From Brevibacillus_H ginsengisoli (GTDB taxonomy: Bacteria; Bacillota; Bacilli; Brevibacillales; Brevibacillaceae): a stretch of DNA of 32,365 bases. Positions 7,881-15,585 of this stretch are shown here, in pieces. The stretch covers positions 1-32,365 of the forward strand of contig NZ_JBNJQR010000015.1 in NCBI RefSeq assembly GCF_050113715.1, given 5' to 3'. Both the position numbers and the translations under genes were made by a program. The notes under the pieces were generated by a model. That model saw only the letters and a program-made list of their open reading frames with translations. It did no database searches and was not told the origin of the DNA. How positions within the stretch are numbered: the first letter of the stretch is position 1; every line of letters begins with the position of its first letter.

Positions 7881-8062
7881 TCTTTTAAAAGCGCCAGTAC
7901 TGTGACTGCCCGGCATGGAGCACAGTAGACGAGGTGGAGGTTTATCGAATTTTCGGCGGGTACCTCCCGGTAGAGTAGCACTACCGAATAGTCCAGGAAC
8001 AAAACAGAGGGGTGACCTTCTGCACAAAACCTGCACATGTTACCAAAAAGGATTTTCATAAA
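7881..8062 (+). ncRNA. glmS ribozyme (glucosamine-6-phosphate riboswitch)
   Basis: A self-cleaving RNA that uses glucosamine-6-phosphate as cofactor to cut the glmS message and lower its expression. Conserved core segments are seen in order. The cleavage site is AAAA|GCGCCAG between 7890 and 7891. The core segment GACGAGGTGGAGGTTTATCG begins at 7929 and is followed by TTCGGCGGGTACCTCCCGG. The pseudoknot region has AGGGGTGACCTTCTGC, and AAAAAGGATTTTCATAAAA closes the element. The 3' limit is approximate. It lies about 100 nt before the glmS start, as usual. Confidence 0.95.
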
Positions 8063-8086
8063 ATTAAAAACAAAAACAACGGATGG

Positions 8087-8105
8087 CGGGGGCGCACCCC
8101 GTTTT
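8087..8105 (+). other. GC-rich hairpin between ribozyme and glmS start
   Basis: CGGGG at 8087-8091 pairs with CCCCG at 8097-8101 and is followed by only four T, then ATAC. It could be a weak attenuator or a stabiliser of the cleaved 3' mRNA. It is too short-tailed to call a terminator. Confidence 0.4.
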
Positions 8106-8161
8106 ATACAAAAAGATAATTGGGTTGTGTCCCCGTTTATTTGAAAGGGGATTATTCATTT

Positions 8162-9994
8162 ATGTGCGGAATTGTAGGTTATATTGGAGATAAAAATGCT
8201 CAAGAGGTTATCGTTGGAGGCTTGCGCAAGCTGGAGTACCGCGGATACGATTCAGCTGGTGTAGCCGTTCTGTCTGGCGAAGGAATTTCTTTGGAGAAAA
8301 CAAAAGGCCGTCTAGCGAATTTGGAGGGCATTCTTGATCAGAAACCACTCATCGGACATGTTGGAATCGGGCACACTCGCTGGGCAACTCACGGAAAGCC
8401 ATCAGATGAGAACTCTCACCCTCACACAGACGCGAGCACCAAGTTTGCGGTTGTTCATAACGGGATTATTGAGAACTTCATTCCGATTAAAGAAGAATTG
8501 CTGGCAAAAGGTTACGTCTTCACTTCCGAGACAGACACAGAAGTAATTGCTCATCTTCTTGCCGATTTGTATGATGGAGACCTTGTTTCTACTGTTCGCA
8601 AAGCGGTTCAAAAAATGAGAGGCGCTTATGCCTTGGGAATCATGACGGAACATGAACCAGATAAATTGGTTGCTGTTCGTCTAGCTAGTCCGCTGATCGT
8701 TGGAGTAGGTAATGGAGAAGCGTTTATCGGTTCCGATATTCCTGCGATCCTTGAGCATACTCGCGACATTTACATTCTCAATGAGGGTGAAATGGCAGTC
8801 CTGACTCGTGCGGGTGTTGAACTGATGAATGCGGAGTCCGGCGAAAAAGTAGAACGCGAAATCTTCCGAGTAGAATGGGATCTCGTTCAAGCGGAAAAAG
8901 ACGGATACGATTCCTTCATGCTCAAAGAAATTCACGAACAGCCTCAAGCCGTTCGCAACACACTTGGCTCCCGTATTGACGAAGAGAACAAGCGCGTGGT
9001 GCTTTCTGAGCTCAACATGACAGACGAACAACTAGCTAACTATGACCGCATCTATATCGTGGCTTGCGGTACCTCTATGCATGCTGGGCTTGTTGGTAAA
9101 GAAGTGATCGAAAAGATTACGCGTGTACCAGTTGAAGTAGCAGTTGCTTCCGAGTTCCGTTATCGCGATCCAATTTTCACTGACAAGACCTTGATGATCG
9201 TCATCAGCCAATCTGGTGAAACTGCGGATACACTTGCTGCTTTGCGTGAAGCGAAAAAAGAAGGCGTTACCGTTCTTGCTGTAACCAACGTTGTAGGAAG
9301 CTCTGTCGCTCGTGAAGCGGATGAAGTGATCTTTACTTGGGCAGGTCCTGAAGTAGCCGTTGCCTCTACCAAAGCGTACACATGCCAAGTGGTTGCTCTG
9401 TACTTGTTCGCTCTTTACTTTGCGCAAGTGAAACAGACGCAAACCAACGAGCAAATCGCCGAAGTGGTAGACGGACTTCTTCAACTTCCAGCCAAGATCT
9501 CTGCTATCCTGGAGCAACCTGAAGCGATTAGTGAATTCGCTAACAGCATTAAGGATGTAACCAGCCTGTTCTTCATCGGACGTAGTCTTGACTTTGCGGT
9601 TTCTCTTGAGGGCTCACTCAAGCTAAAAGAAATCTCCTATATTCACTCCGAAGCGTATGCTGCCGGCGAATTGAAACACGGTACGCTCGCGTTGATCGAA
9701 GAAGCTGTACCAGTGATCGCTTTGGCTACGCAACCGGATATCTATGAAAAAATGGTCAGCAACATCGTCGAAGTAAAAGCTCGCGGCGCTCACGTACTCG
9801 GCTTTGCTCTCGAAGGTGACGCAGACTTGATCAAATCCGTGGATAATGTCATTTACGTACCATCCACGATTCCGTTCCTTACACCAGTATTAACCGTCAT
9901 CCCATTGCAATTGCTCGCTTACTACGCTTCCGTAGCGCGCGGTTTGGATGTTGACAAACCTCGTAACCTTGCGAAAAGTGTAACGGTTGAGTAA
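8162..9994 (+). CDS. glmS: Glutamine--fructose-6-phosphate aminotransferase GlmS
   Basis: The product (610 aa) makes glucosamine-6-phosphate from fructose-6-phosphate and glutamine, the entry step to amino sugars. The N-terminal glutaminase domain starts with the required Cys after Met (MCGIVGYIG) and contains GHTRWATHG and HNGIIENF. Two SIS isomerase domains follow, with ACGTSMHAG, SQSGETADT and ASTKAYTCQ, then KEISYIHSEAYAAGELKHG and the C-terminal KPRNLAKSVTVE. A longer reading frame begins at 8120, but the catalytic Cys must be residue 2, which fixes the start at 8162, 11 nt after AAAGGGG. Expression is controlled by the ribozyme upstream. Confidence 0.97.
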   Translation: MCGIVGYIGDKNAQEVIVGGLRKLEYRGYDSAGVAVLSGEGISLEKTKGRLANLEGILDQKPLIGHVGIGHTRWATHGKPSDENSHPHTDASTKFAVVHNGIIENFIPIKEELLAKGYVFTSETDTEVIAHLLADLYDGDLVSTVRKAVQKMRGAYALGIMTEHEPDKLVAVRLASPLIVGVGNGEAFIGSDIPAILEHTRDIYILNEGEMAVLTRAGVELMNAESGEKVEREIFRVEWDLVQAEKDGYDSFMLKEIHEQPQAVRNTLGSRIDEENKRVVLSELNMTDEQLANYDRIYIVACGTSMHAGLVGKEVIEKITRVPVEVAVASEFRYRDPIFTDKTLMIVISQSGETADTLAALREAKKEGVTVLAVTNVVGSSVAREADEVIFTWAGPEVAVASTKAYTCQVVALYLFALYFAQVKQTQTNEQIAEVVDGLLQLPAKISAILEQPEAISEFANSIKDVTSLFFIGRSLDFAVSLEGSLKLKEISYIHSEAYAAGELKHGTLALIEEAVPVIALATQPDIYEKMVSNIVEVKARGAHVLGFALEGDADLIKSVDNVIYVPSTIPFLTPVLTVIPLQLLAYYASVARGLDVDKPRNLAKSVTVE

Positions 9995-10092
9995 GTAGAG
10001 AATAATAAAACAACAGTTCTGTTCCGAGCTGTACGTTGAAGATATCTGTTGACCACGTTAAGCTAACGGTCAGATTAGTTCTATGAATGAAT

Positions 10093-10128
10093 AAAAAGCG
10101 GATCCCAGATTTTGGGATCCGCTTTTTA
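10093..10128. terminator. Terminator after glmS (symmetrical)
   Basis: AAAAAGCGGATCCCA pairs perfectly with TGGGATCCGCTTTTT. With A's on the left and T's on the right it could work on both strands. The ~100 nt between the glmS stop and this hairpin hold no gene. Confidence 0.92.
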
Positions 10129-10221
10129 TTGTTATACTGTTTATCTCATGCAACGTGTTGGTGGTTTTGGAAGTAAGTTTGGCACTCGCATCTCACATTG
10201 GAAGAAATTTCATAAAGATCC

Positions 10222-10252
10222 TTGACCGTTACGTAGCGTAACGGTTTATAGT
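10222..10252 (+). promoter_or_regulatory. MerR-type promoter with embedded palindromic operator
   Basis: TTGACC at 10222-10227 and TATAGT at 10247-10252 are separated by 19 nt, the long spacer typical of MerR-activated promoters. The spacer carries a perfect inverted repeat, ACCGTTACG at 10225-10233 and CGTAACGGT at 10237-10245 with a 3-nt centre. In this family the regulator twists the DNA to bring the hexamers into line, so this promoter is probably weak without inducer and controls the three genes downstream. Confidence 0.85.
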
Positions 10253-10295
10253 GAAGTTACCGGGGAAACGCTAGCGACCAAGAAAGGAGCTGATC

Positions 10296-10805
10296 ATGAA
10301 GCGACAGTGGAAAGTCGGAGAACTTGCGAAAATGGCAGGAATCACGATACGAACTTTGCGTTTTTACGATCAGATTGGATTGTTTTCGCCATCCGGCTAT
10401 TCGCAATCCGGATACAGACTCTACACCGAAAAGGACATTTCACGCCTGCAGCAAATCTTGTCCTTGAAGGATTTGGGGCTATCGCTGGAGCAGATTAAAG
10501 ACGTTATGGCAGGAGATCAATTCAGCCTTTCAGACATTGTTACCATTCAAATAGATCGTCTGAAAGAAAATATCCGCATGCAGCAGAAACTCTTGCACGA
10601 GCTTGAGAATGTATCAAGTCGGATGCAAAAGAACGAACCGCTTACCGTAGAGCATTTCATGAATATCATGCGGACGATGAGAATGAATCATGAGAAATTT
10701 TTCGCCGAGAGAAAATCGAGTATGGATCTCCACCTCGACCGACTTGGTGAATATTTAGACGAGCATCCGGAAGAACCCGGACAAGGAGGTTTCGACTGTG
10801 AGTGA
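10296..10805 (+). CDS. MerR family transcriptional regulator
   Basis: A 169-residue regulator. The winged helix-turn-helix is at about 5-75 (VGELAKMAGITIRTLRFYDQ, then GYRLYTEKDISRLQQI). A long dimerisation helix runs at about 80-115, followed by a charged C-terminal part with EHFMNIMRTMRMNHEKFF. There are no paired cysteines suggesting a metal site and no full TipAS or BmrR ligand domain, so the inducer is likely a small organic compound but unknown. The ATG follows AAAGGAG. The last 8 nt overlap the next gene, and a MerR-type operator lies just upstream, so it probably regulates its own operon. Confidence 0.9.
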   Translation: MKRQWKVGELAKMAGITIRTLRFYDQIGLFSPSGYSQSGYRLYTEKDISRLQQILSLKDLGLSLEQIKDVMAGDQFSLSDIVTIQIDRLKENIRMQQKLLHELENVSSRMQKNEPLTVEHFMNIMRTMRMNHEKFFAERKSSMDLHLDRLGEYLDEHPEEPGQGGFDCE

Positions 10806-11238
10806 AAGATCTGCCAAACATTCCACATTTGTAATCGAGAGGAACTATAAACATTCCCCTACCCGCGTATTCGCTGCGTGGGCGGGTCAAGCAGCCAAAG
10901 CCGGCTGGTTTCCTAAAGCCGAAGAGTTCGACTTCCGCGTTGGCGGACGCGAATTCAATCGCGGGGGTCCGCCTGGGGGGCCAGTTTTCACATTCGATGC
11001 TTGCTATCAGGAGATCGTTGAGGATAGGCGCATTGTATACTCATATACTCTGGATATGGAAGACAAGCGGATGTCCGTCTCCGTGACGACGGTAGAATTC
11101 GAGTCCGTGGAGGGCGGCACACGCTTGATCTATACTGAACAGGGAGTTTTTCTGGACGGTCTCGATACGCCTGAACAGCGTGAGCACGGAACGAAGTTGT
11201 TTTTGGATCAGCTCGGAAAGGCTCTGGACGGCGAATGA
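10798..11238 (+). CDS. SRPBCC / AHSA1-type domain protein
   Basis: A 146-residue protein with the features of the activator of Hsp90 ATPase homologue 1-like (START/SRPBCC) fold: an N-terminal segment VIERNYKHSPTRVFAAWAG, the conserved FDFRVGG turn, and GTRLIYTEQGVFLDG near the end. Such proteins form a hydrophobic ligand pocket. The ligand is unknown. Translation starts at a GTG 8 nt after AAGGAGG, overlapping merR by 8 nt. The stop overlaps the MFS gene by 4 nt (ATGA). The tight coupling to a MerR regulator and an exporter suggests a role in sensing or handling the exported compound, which is inference. Confidence 0.85.
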   Translation: MSERSAKHSTFVIERNYKHSPTRVFAAWAGQAAKAGWFPKAEEFDFRVGGREFNRGGPPGGPVFTFDACYQEIVEDRRIVYSYTLDMEDKRMSVSVTTVEFESVEGGTRLIYTEQGVFLDGLDTPEQREHGTKLFLDQLGKALDGE

Positions 11239-12800
11239 AAGATGCTGCGTTAGAATCGAATATCCGGGCCGGTTTGAAGGAATGGATTGGACTTGCTGTG
11301 CTTTCATTGCCTGCATTGCTCGTTTCGATAGACTTGTCCGTAATGATTCTCGCACTTCCTCACATAAGCGTCGCTCTCAGCGCTGATAGCACAGAGCAGC
11401 TATGGATTATGGACATATACGGCTTCATGCTCTCGGGGTTTCTGATCACGATGGGCACGCTCGGAGATCGGATCGGCCGCCGTAGGCTGCTGATGATTGG
11501 CGCAGCGGCATTCGGTTCGGCTTCTGTGTTGGCCGCTTTTTCCAACACCTCCGGAATGCTGATTGCGGCTCGGGCGCTGCTCGGCATAGCCGGAGCGACG
11601 GTATCACCTTCGTCCCTAGCTTTAATCAGCAATATGTTCCGCGATCATAAGCAGCGCTCCCTCGCCATAGGCATATGGTTCATGTGCTCCATGGGAGGCA
11701 TGGCACTTGGCCCTGTTGTCGGCGGGACGATGCTAGAGCATTTTTCATGGGGTTCGATTTTTCTAATCGGCGTTCCAGTCATGGCGCTGCTGTTGTTGAC
11801 TGCGTCCCATCTTCTACCTGATTATCGAGATCCCGCACCTGGTCGCTTGGATATGACTAGCGTCATGCTGTCGATGTGCACCATTCTGCCGGCAATCTAC
11901 GGCCTTAAGGAAATCGCTAAGCAAGGTCTACAGACCCTGCCGCTCATTGCCACCTTGGCTGGAGTCGGTTTCGGGACGTTATTTGTAAGGCGGCAGCAAC
12001 GGCTGGCCAGTCCGCTAATGGACTTGCGCCTATTCGCAAACCCCGCCTTCAGCACGGCGCTGGGCGGCCTGTTCGGCATCACTTTGACAGGCGCTTCCAT
12101 GCTCTTCATCGCACAGCATCTTCAATTCGTGGAAGGACTATCGCCGCTCCGAGCCGCAATGTGCATGCTCCCGGGAGTGATTGCGTCAATGGCGGGCATG
12201 TTGTTGTCGCCTCTCATTGCTCGACGGATCCGACCGTCGCTCCTTATCGGGGCAGGCCTTGCCGTCTCGGCGGTTGGTTGTATTCTCTTGTCCCAGGTAG
12301 GGGCGGGATCCGGACTCTTTACCCTGATCGTCGGTTATATCTTTTTTAGTGTGGGAGCAGCCCCGTTTGCGAGCTTGTCCAGCGATCTAATTGTCGGGTC
12401 GGCCCCGCCGGCGAAAGCGGGTTCGGCAGCGGCCTTGCTTCAGACGAGTGGTGAATTTGCATTCGCACTGGGTATCGCCGTATTAGGCAGCATTGGTACA
12501 TATGTGTACCGCACTCAAATTGCCGACTTCATACCGAGAGATGTTACGACGTTAACAGCTGTGACCTCCCGCGGAAGTCTGGCTGGGGCAGTCTCGGCGG
12601 CAAAAGCTTTGCCCGAACCTAATGGTTCAACACTTCTTCATGGCGCCCAGTTAGCATTTACCGACGGCATGCATGCTGTTGTGGCTGTTAGCGGCGGGCT
12701 CATGATCGCTATCGCCATACTTACCGTGATCAAGCTTCGGCATATACCTCCCATAGGGCACAAAACTCCAAGCGATTTGGAATTGGCTACTCAAGAATAA
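11235..12800 (+). CDS. MFS drug:H+ antiporter, DHA2 (QacA/SmvA-like)
   Basis: A 521-residue transporter with about 14 membrane helices, the DHA2 layout. Motif D1-like DLSVMILALPHI lies in helix 1, motif A is GTLGDRIGRRRLL after helix 2, and the antiporter motif C is GMALGPVVGG in helix 5. The similarity suggests export of lipophilic cations or antiseptics such as those handled by QacA; substrates are not shown by the sequence. It is the last gene of the merR operon, overlapping the AHSA1 gene by 4 nt. The base composition looks more GC-rich than its neighbours, which may point to transfer. Confidence 0.9.
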   Translation: MKDAALESNIRAGLKEWIGLAVLSLPALLVSIDLSVMILALPHISVALSADSTEQLWIMDIYGFMLSGFLITMGTLGDRIGRRRLLMIGAAAFGSASVLAAFSNTSGMLIAARALLGIAGATVSPSSLALISNMFRDHKQRSLAIGIWFMCSMGGMALGPVVGGTMLEHFSWGSIFLIGVPVMALLLLTASHLLPDYRDPAPGRLDMTSVMLSMCTILPAIYGLKEIAKQGLQTLPLIATLAGVGFGTLFVRRQQRLASPLMDLRLFANPAFSTALGGLFGITLTGASMLFIAQHLQFVEGLSPLRAAMCMLPGVIASMAGMLLSPLIARRIRPSLLIGAGLAVSAVGCILLSQVGAGSGLFTLIVGYIFFSVGAAPFASLSSDLIVGSAPPAKAGSAAALLQTSGEFAFALGIAVLGSIGTYVYRTQIADFIPRDVTTLTAVTSRGSLAGAVSAAKALPEPNGSTLLHGAQLAFTDGMHAVVAVSGGLMIAIAILTVIKLRHIPPIGHKTPSDLELATQE

Positions 12801-12862
12801 GGAAAGGCTTGTACTTTTCAATGGAACCATCACGAAACTACAACTTTGAAAAATGTCTATTT

Positions 12863-12895
12863 AACGAGCTGCCTGCTGAGGTAGCTCGTTTCTTT
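12863..12895 (+). terminator. Terminator of the merR-AHSA1-MFS operon
   Basis: AACGAGCT at 12863-12870 pairs with AGCTCGTT at 12883-12890, extended inward by GCC/GGT, followed by TTTCTTT. Confidence 0.88.
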
Positions 12896-12978
12896 ATGAG
12901 GCCACTTATGCTGGAGACATTGCAGGAGATTAGGAAGATATGAACCCTTGAGTAAAACTCTTATAACAAATAATAGTA

Positions 12979-13096
12979 GATACTGTAATTCTTAAATTAT
13001 TGTGATATACTATTAATCAATTGTGATATACTCTTAAGTAGTTATGATATACTCTTAAATAGTTGTGATATTATCTTAAATAATTGTGATAATTAC
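12979..13096. repeat. Array of 21-bp direct repeats upstream of mqo
   Basis: Four full and two partial head-to-tail copies of a 21-bp unit. Full units start at 13000, 13021, 13042 and 13063, a 13-nt partial unit starts at 13084, and a diverged copy lies at 12979-12999. The unit reads about TTGTGATATACTCTTAAATAG, with the core TTGTGATA best conserved. No unique spacers separate the units. The period equals two helical turns, so all cores face the same side of the DNA. Confidence 0.9.
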
Positions 13097-13114
13097 TATG
13101 AAAAGGTTTATAAT
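13084..13114 (+). promoter_or_regulatory. Candidate mqo promoter
   Basis: A perfect -10 TATAAT at 13109-13114 lies 19 nt after TTGTGA at 13084-13089, which is the core of the last 21-bp repeat. The long spacer and poor -35 suggest activator dependence. The leader to the mqo start would be about 95 nt. Confidence 0.5.
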
Positions 13115-13217
13115 TGATTCAGATAAGGTGTGCGCTAGGTCACATGGCTTACTGTATCGCCTATGCAGGAGCGACTCCATCCTTTCTGCAAATCTTAGGG
13201 TATAAGGGACGGTAAAA

Positions 13218-14726
13218 ATGAGTAACAGACAAACTAAAACAGACGTTATCTTAATTGGTGCCGGCATCATGAGTGCAACTTTGGGGACATTGCTGAAAGA
13301 ATTAGTACCTGATTGGAAAATTTCAGTGTTTGAGAAGCTCGCAAACCCAGGAGAGGAAAGCTCTAACGAATGGAATAATGCGGGTACGGGGCATGCTGCC
13401 TTATGTGAGCTTAACTACACCGTCGAAAAACCGGACGGATCCATAGATATTAGCAAAGCTTTAAAAATAAACGAACAGTTTCAAGTTTCAAAACAGTTTT
13501 GGTCTTATCTTGTAAAAAGCAATCTGATTCGTAATCCACATGACTTTATTATGCCACTGCCTCATATGAGTATGGTACAAGGCGAAAACAATGTAACGTT
13601 TTTGAAAAAGCGTTTTGAAGCGTTGTCTAACAATCCTCTGTTTCAAGGGATGGAATTTTCCGATGACCCGGCAAAATTGATGGAATGGATTCCGCTTATT
13701 ATGAAAGACCGTACGTCGAATGAACCGATAGCGGCAACAAAAATTGACTCTGGAACCGATGTCAATTTTGGCGCTTTAACACGCAAGTTGTTTAATCACT
13801 TAAAGAGTAAAAACGTCGATATAAATTACAATCATAAGGTTGAAGATATTACACGCACGAACGATGGCGCGTGGGAATTGAAAGTGCGGAATGAAGATAG
13901 CGGTACAGTTGAACGCCATACTGCCAATTTCGTCTTTATCGGCGGCGGTGGAGGAAGTCTGCCTTTACTACAAAAAACTGGTATTCCTGAAAGTAAACAT
14001 ATTGGAGGATTCCCGGTAAGCGGACTATTCCTCGTATGTAACAATCCAGAGGTCGTAGCGCAACATCATGCAAAAGTTTACGGAAAAGCTGCGGTTGGTG
14101 CTCCTCCAATGTCTGTTCCGCATCTTGACACTAGATTTATCGACAACAAAAAAACATTGCTCTTTGGACCGTTTGCCGGCTTCTCACCTAAGTTTTTAAA
14201 AACCGGTTCAATGTTTGATTTCTTAGGTTCTGTAAAACCGAATAATGTCGTAACGATGTTGGCGGCAGGCGCAAAAAACATTCCATTGACAAAATACTTG
14301 ATCGAGCAAGTTTTGTTATCGAAAGAAAAGCGCATGGAAGAGTTACAGGAGTTTATCCCGACCGCCAAAATTGAGGATTGGGATATCGTGATCGCGGGTC
14401 AACGTGTACAAGTTATCAAAGATACTACTACCGGGGGCAAAGGAACGCTTCAGTTCGGTACGGAGGTTGTTAGTGCCGCTGATGGATCAATAGCAGCATT
14501 GCTCGGTGCTTCTCCGGGTGCTTCTACCGCCGTTTCCGTCATGCTTGAGTTAATTAAAAAATGCTTCCCGCAACAAATACAAGATTGGGAACCGAAACTA
14601 AAAGAAATGATCCCTTCTTATGGCGTGTCACTCTTGAAAAGCCCAGAGCTTATCGACGAAATTCAAACTTCAACAGCGCAGACACTTGGGCTGAGCGAAA
14701 ACTTACAGATGGTAGGCGTATCATAA
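13218..14726 (+). CDS. mqo: Malate:quinone oxidoreductase
   Basis: A 502-residue peripheral membrane flavoenzyme that oxidises malate to oxaloacetate and passes electrons to quinone, serving the TCA cycle and respiratory chain. The N-terminal FAD-binding motif ILIGAGIMSATLG (11-23) is present, followed by the family signature NEWNNAGTGHAALCELNYT (about 54-72), and the internal VFIGGGGGSLPLLQKTGI and PVSGLFLVCNNPEV. The length matches Mqo. The ATG follows AAGGGA by 8 nt. It stands alone, with its own terminator downstream and the 21-bp repeat array upstream, which suggests dedicated regulation. Confidence 0.95.
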   Translation: MSNRQTKTDVILIGAGIMSATLGTLLKELVPDWKISVFEKLANPGEESSNEWNNAGTGHAALCELNYTVEKPDGSIDISKALKINEQFQVSKQFWSYLVKSNLIRNPHDFIMPLPHMSMVQGENNVTFLKKRFEALSNNPLFQGMEFSDDPAKLMEWIPLIMKDRTSNEPIAATKIDSGTDVNFGALTRKLFNHLKSKNVDINYNHKVEDITRTNDGAWELKVRNEDSGTVERHTANFVFIGGGGGSLPLLQKTGIPESKHIGGFPVSGLFLVCNNPEVVAQHHAKVYGKAAVGAPPMSVPHLDTRFIDNKKTLLFGPFAGFSPKFLKTGSMFDFLGSVKPNNVVTMLAAGAKNIPLTKYLIEQVLLSKEKRMEELQEFIPTAKIEDWDIVIAGQRVQVIKDTTTGGKGTLQFGTEVVSAADGSIAALLGASPGASTAVSVMLELIKKCFPQQIQDWEPKLKEMIPSYGVSLLKSPELIDEIQTSTAQTLGLSENLQMVGVS

Positions 14727-14770
14727 GTAGATACGAATATCATAGAATAGGTGTTAATATTCTATTGAAG

Positions 14771-14804
14771 AAGGGCTTCTCACTCTTGGTGGGAAGTCCT
14801 TTTT
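14771..14804 (+). terminator. Terminator after mqo
   Basis: AAGGGCTTCTCAC pairs imperfectly with GTGGGAAGTCCTT across a short loop and runs into five T. The opposing L,D-transpeptidase gene ends just beyond it. Confidence 0.85.
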
Positions 14805-14815
14805 CAATTGGGTCT

Positions 14816-15460
14816 TTACTCCTCAATTCCCATATGGAGCATATCCTGGTAATGGATTTGCGCTGTAACAGGAAGCCCATGATCTTTTTGGTAAAGCTTA
14901 ACCGCAATTTCCGTTAAACGATCAAACCGGCCATTACATTCTCCTGTGTAATAACCGGCCGCTTGAAGGCGATTCTGAACCATTTGCACGAGTGCGCCGC
15001 GGGAACCCTTGACCAAAACACGGTATGTAATGTCGGGATGACCTGTTAAGGGGCCGTCGATTGTCACCTTGGTCCCTATACTGACAAGGTCGTACAGTTC
15101 TTCTACTTGTTTATCATACATGCGTATACAGCCTTCGCTTACGAACCCTCCAATGGAGTGTGGTTTATCGGTACCATGGATGCCAAAGCTTCCCCACCCT
15201 ACATTAAGCTCCATCCATCTAGGGCCAAAACCGTCAAACCAATTTCTCCTTTTATCGATAATTTTGAAAAAACCTACAGGGGAGGGGGTGTGTCTTGTAC
15301 CAACTCCGATACGGTAACTCTTTATGATTTTACCGTCATCCAGTAATTGGAGATTCCTTTTCCATAGGTTGATGTAAATTTCCTTTTCAGCATGAACAAG
15401 GGTTGGATAGGCGCTAAAAGCGATCACTCCACTGATGATCAAAGAAATAAACAATTTCAT
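14816..15460 (-). CDS. Secreted L,D-transpeptidase with peptidoglycan-binding domain
   Basis: A 214-residue exported enzyme. A signal peptide covers 1-24, with likely cleavage after VHA. The YkuD catalytic domain (about 26-136) shows H95 in GIHGT and the SEGCIRM motif with the nucleophile C111 and R113. A C-terminal PG_binding_1-type domain follows (about 150-205, GALVQMVQNRLQAAGYYTG). Enzymes of this family form 3-3 cross-links or attach proteins to peptidoglycan; in spore formers some act on the spore wall. The ATG follows AGGTG by 7 nt. It is on the same strand as the flippase and amidase genes upstream, with a ~125-nt gap, so it may be read with them. Confidence 0.92.
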   Translation of the reverse strand: MKLFISLIISGVIAFSAYPTLVHAEKEIYINLWKRNLQLLDDGKIIKSYRIGVGTRHTPSPVGFFKIIDKRRNWFDGFGPRWMELNVGWGSFGIHGTDKPHSIGGFVSEGCIRMYDKQVEELYDLVSIGTKVTIDGPLTGHPDITYRVLVKGSRGALVQMVQNRLQAAGYYTGECNGRFDRLTEIAVKLYQKDHGLPVTAQIHYQDMLHMGIEE

Positions 15461-15585
15461 GTTTTTTCACCTGTTGTTGTTAATGTGACCTAAGAATATT
15501 GTCACCTCGGAGGTTCATAAATATGTACCCGAACACAGTGTTATTCGATGCCACTCCATCAATACATCAATGCGCTAACGATAAT

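Noticed and set aside
7746..7928. 60-codon open frame upstream of glmS
   Set aside because: It overlaps the glmS promoter and ribozyme cleavage site; the RNA structure explains the sequence.
12979..13096. CRISPR array
   Set aside because: The 21-bp units are strictly tandem without spacers, and no cas gene is present.
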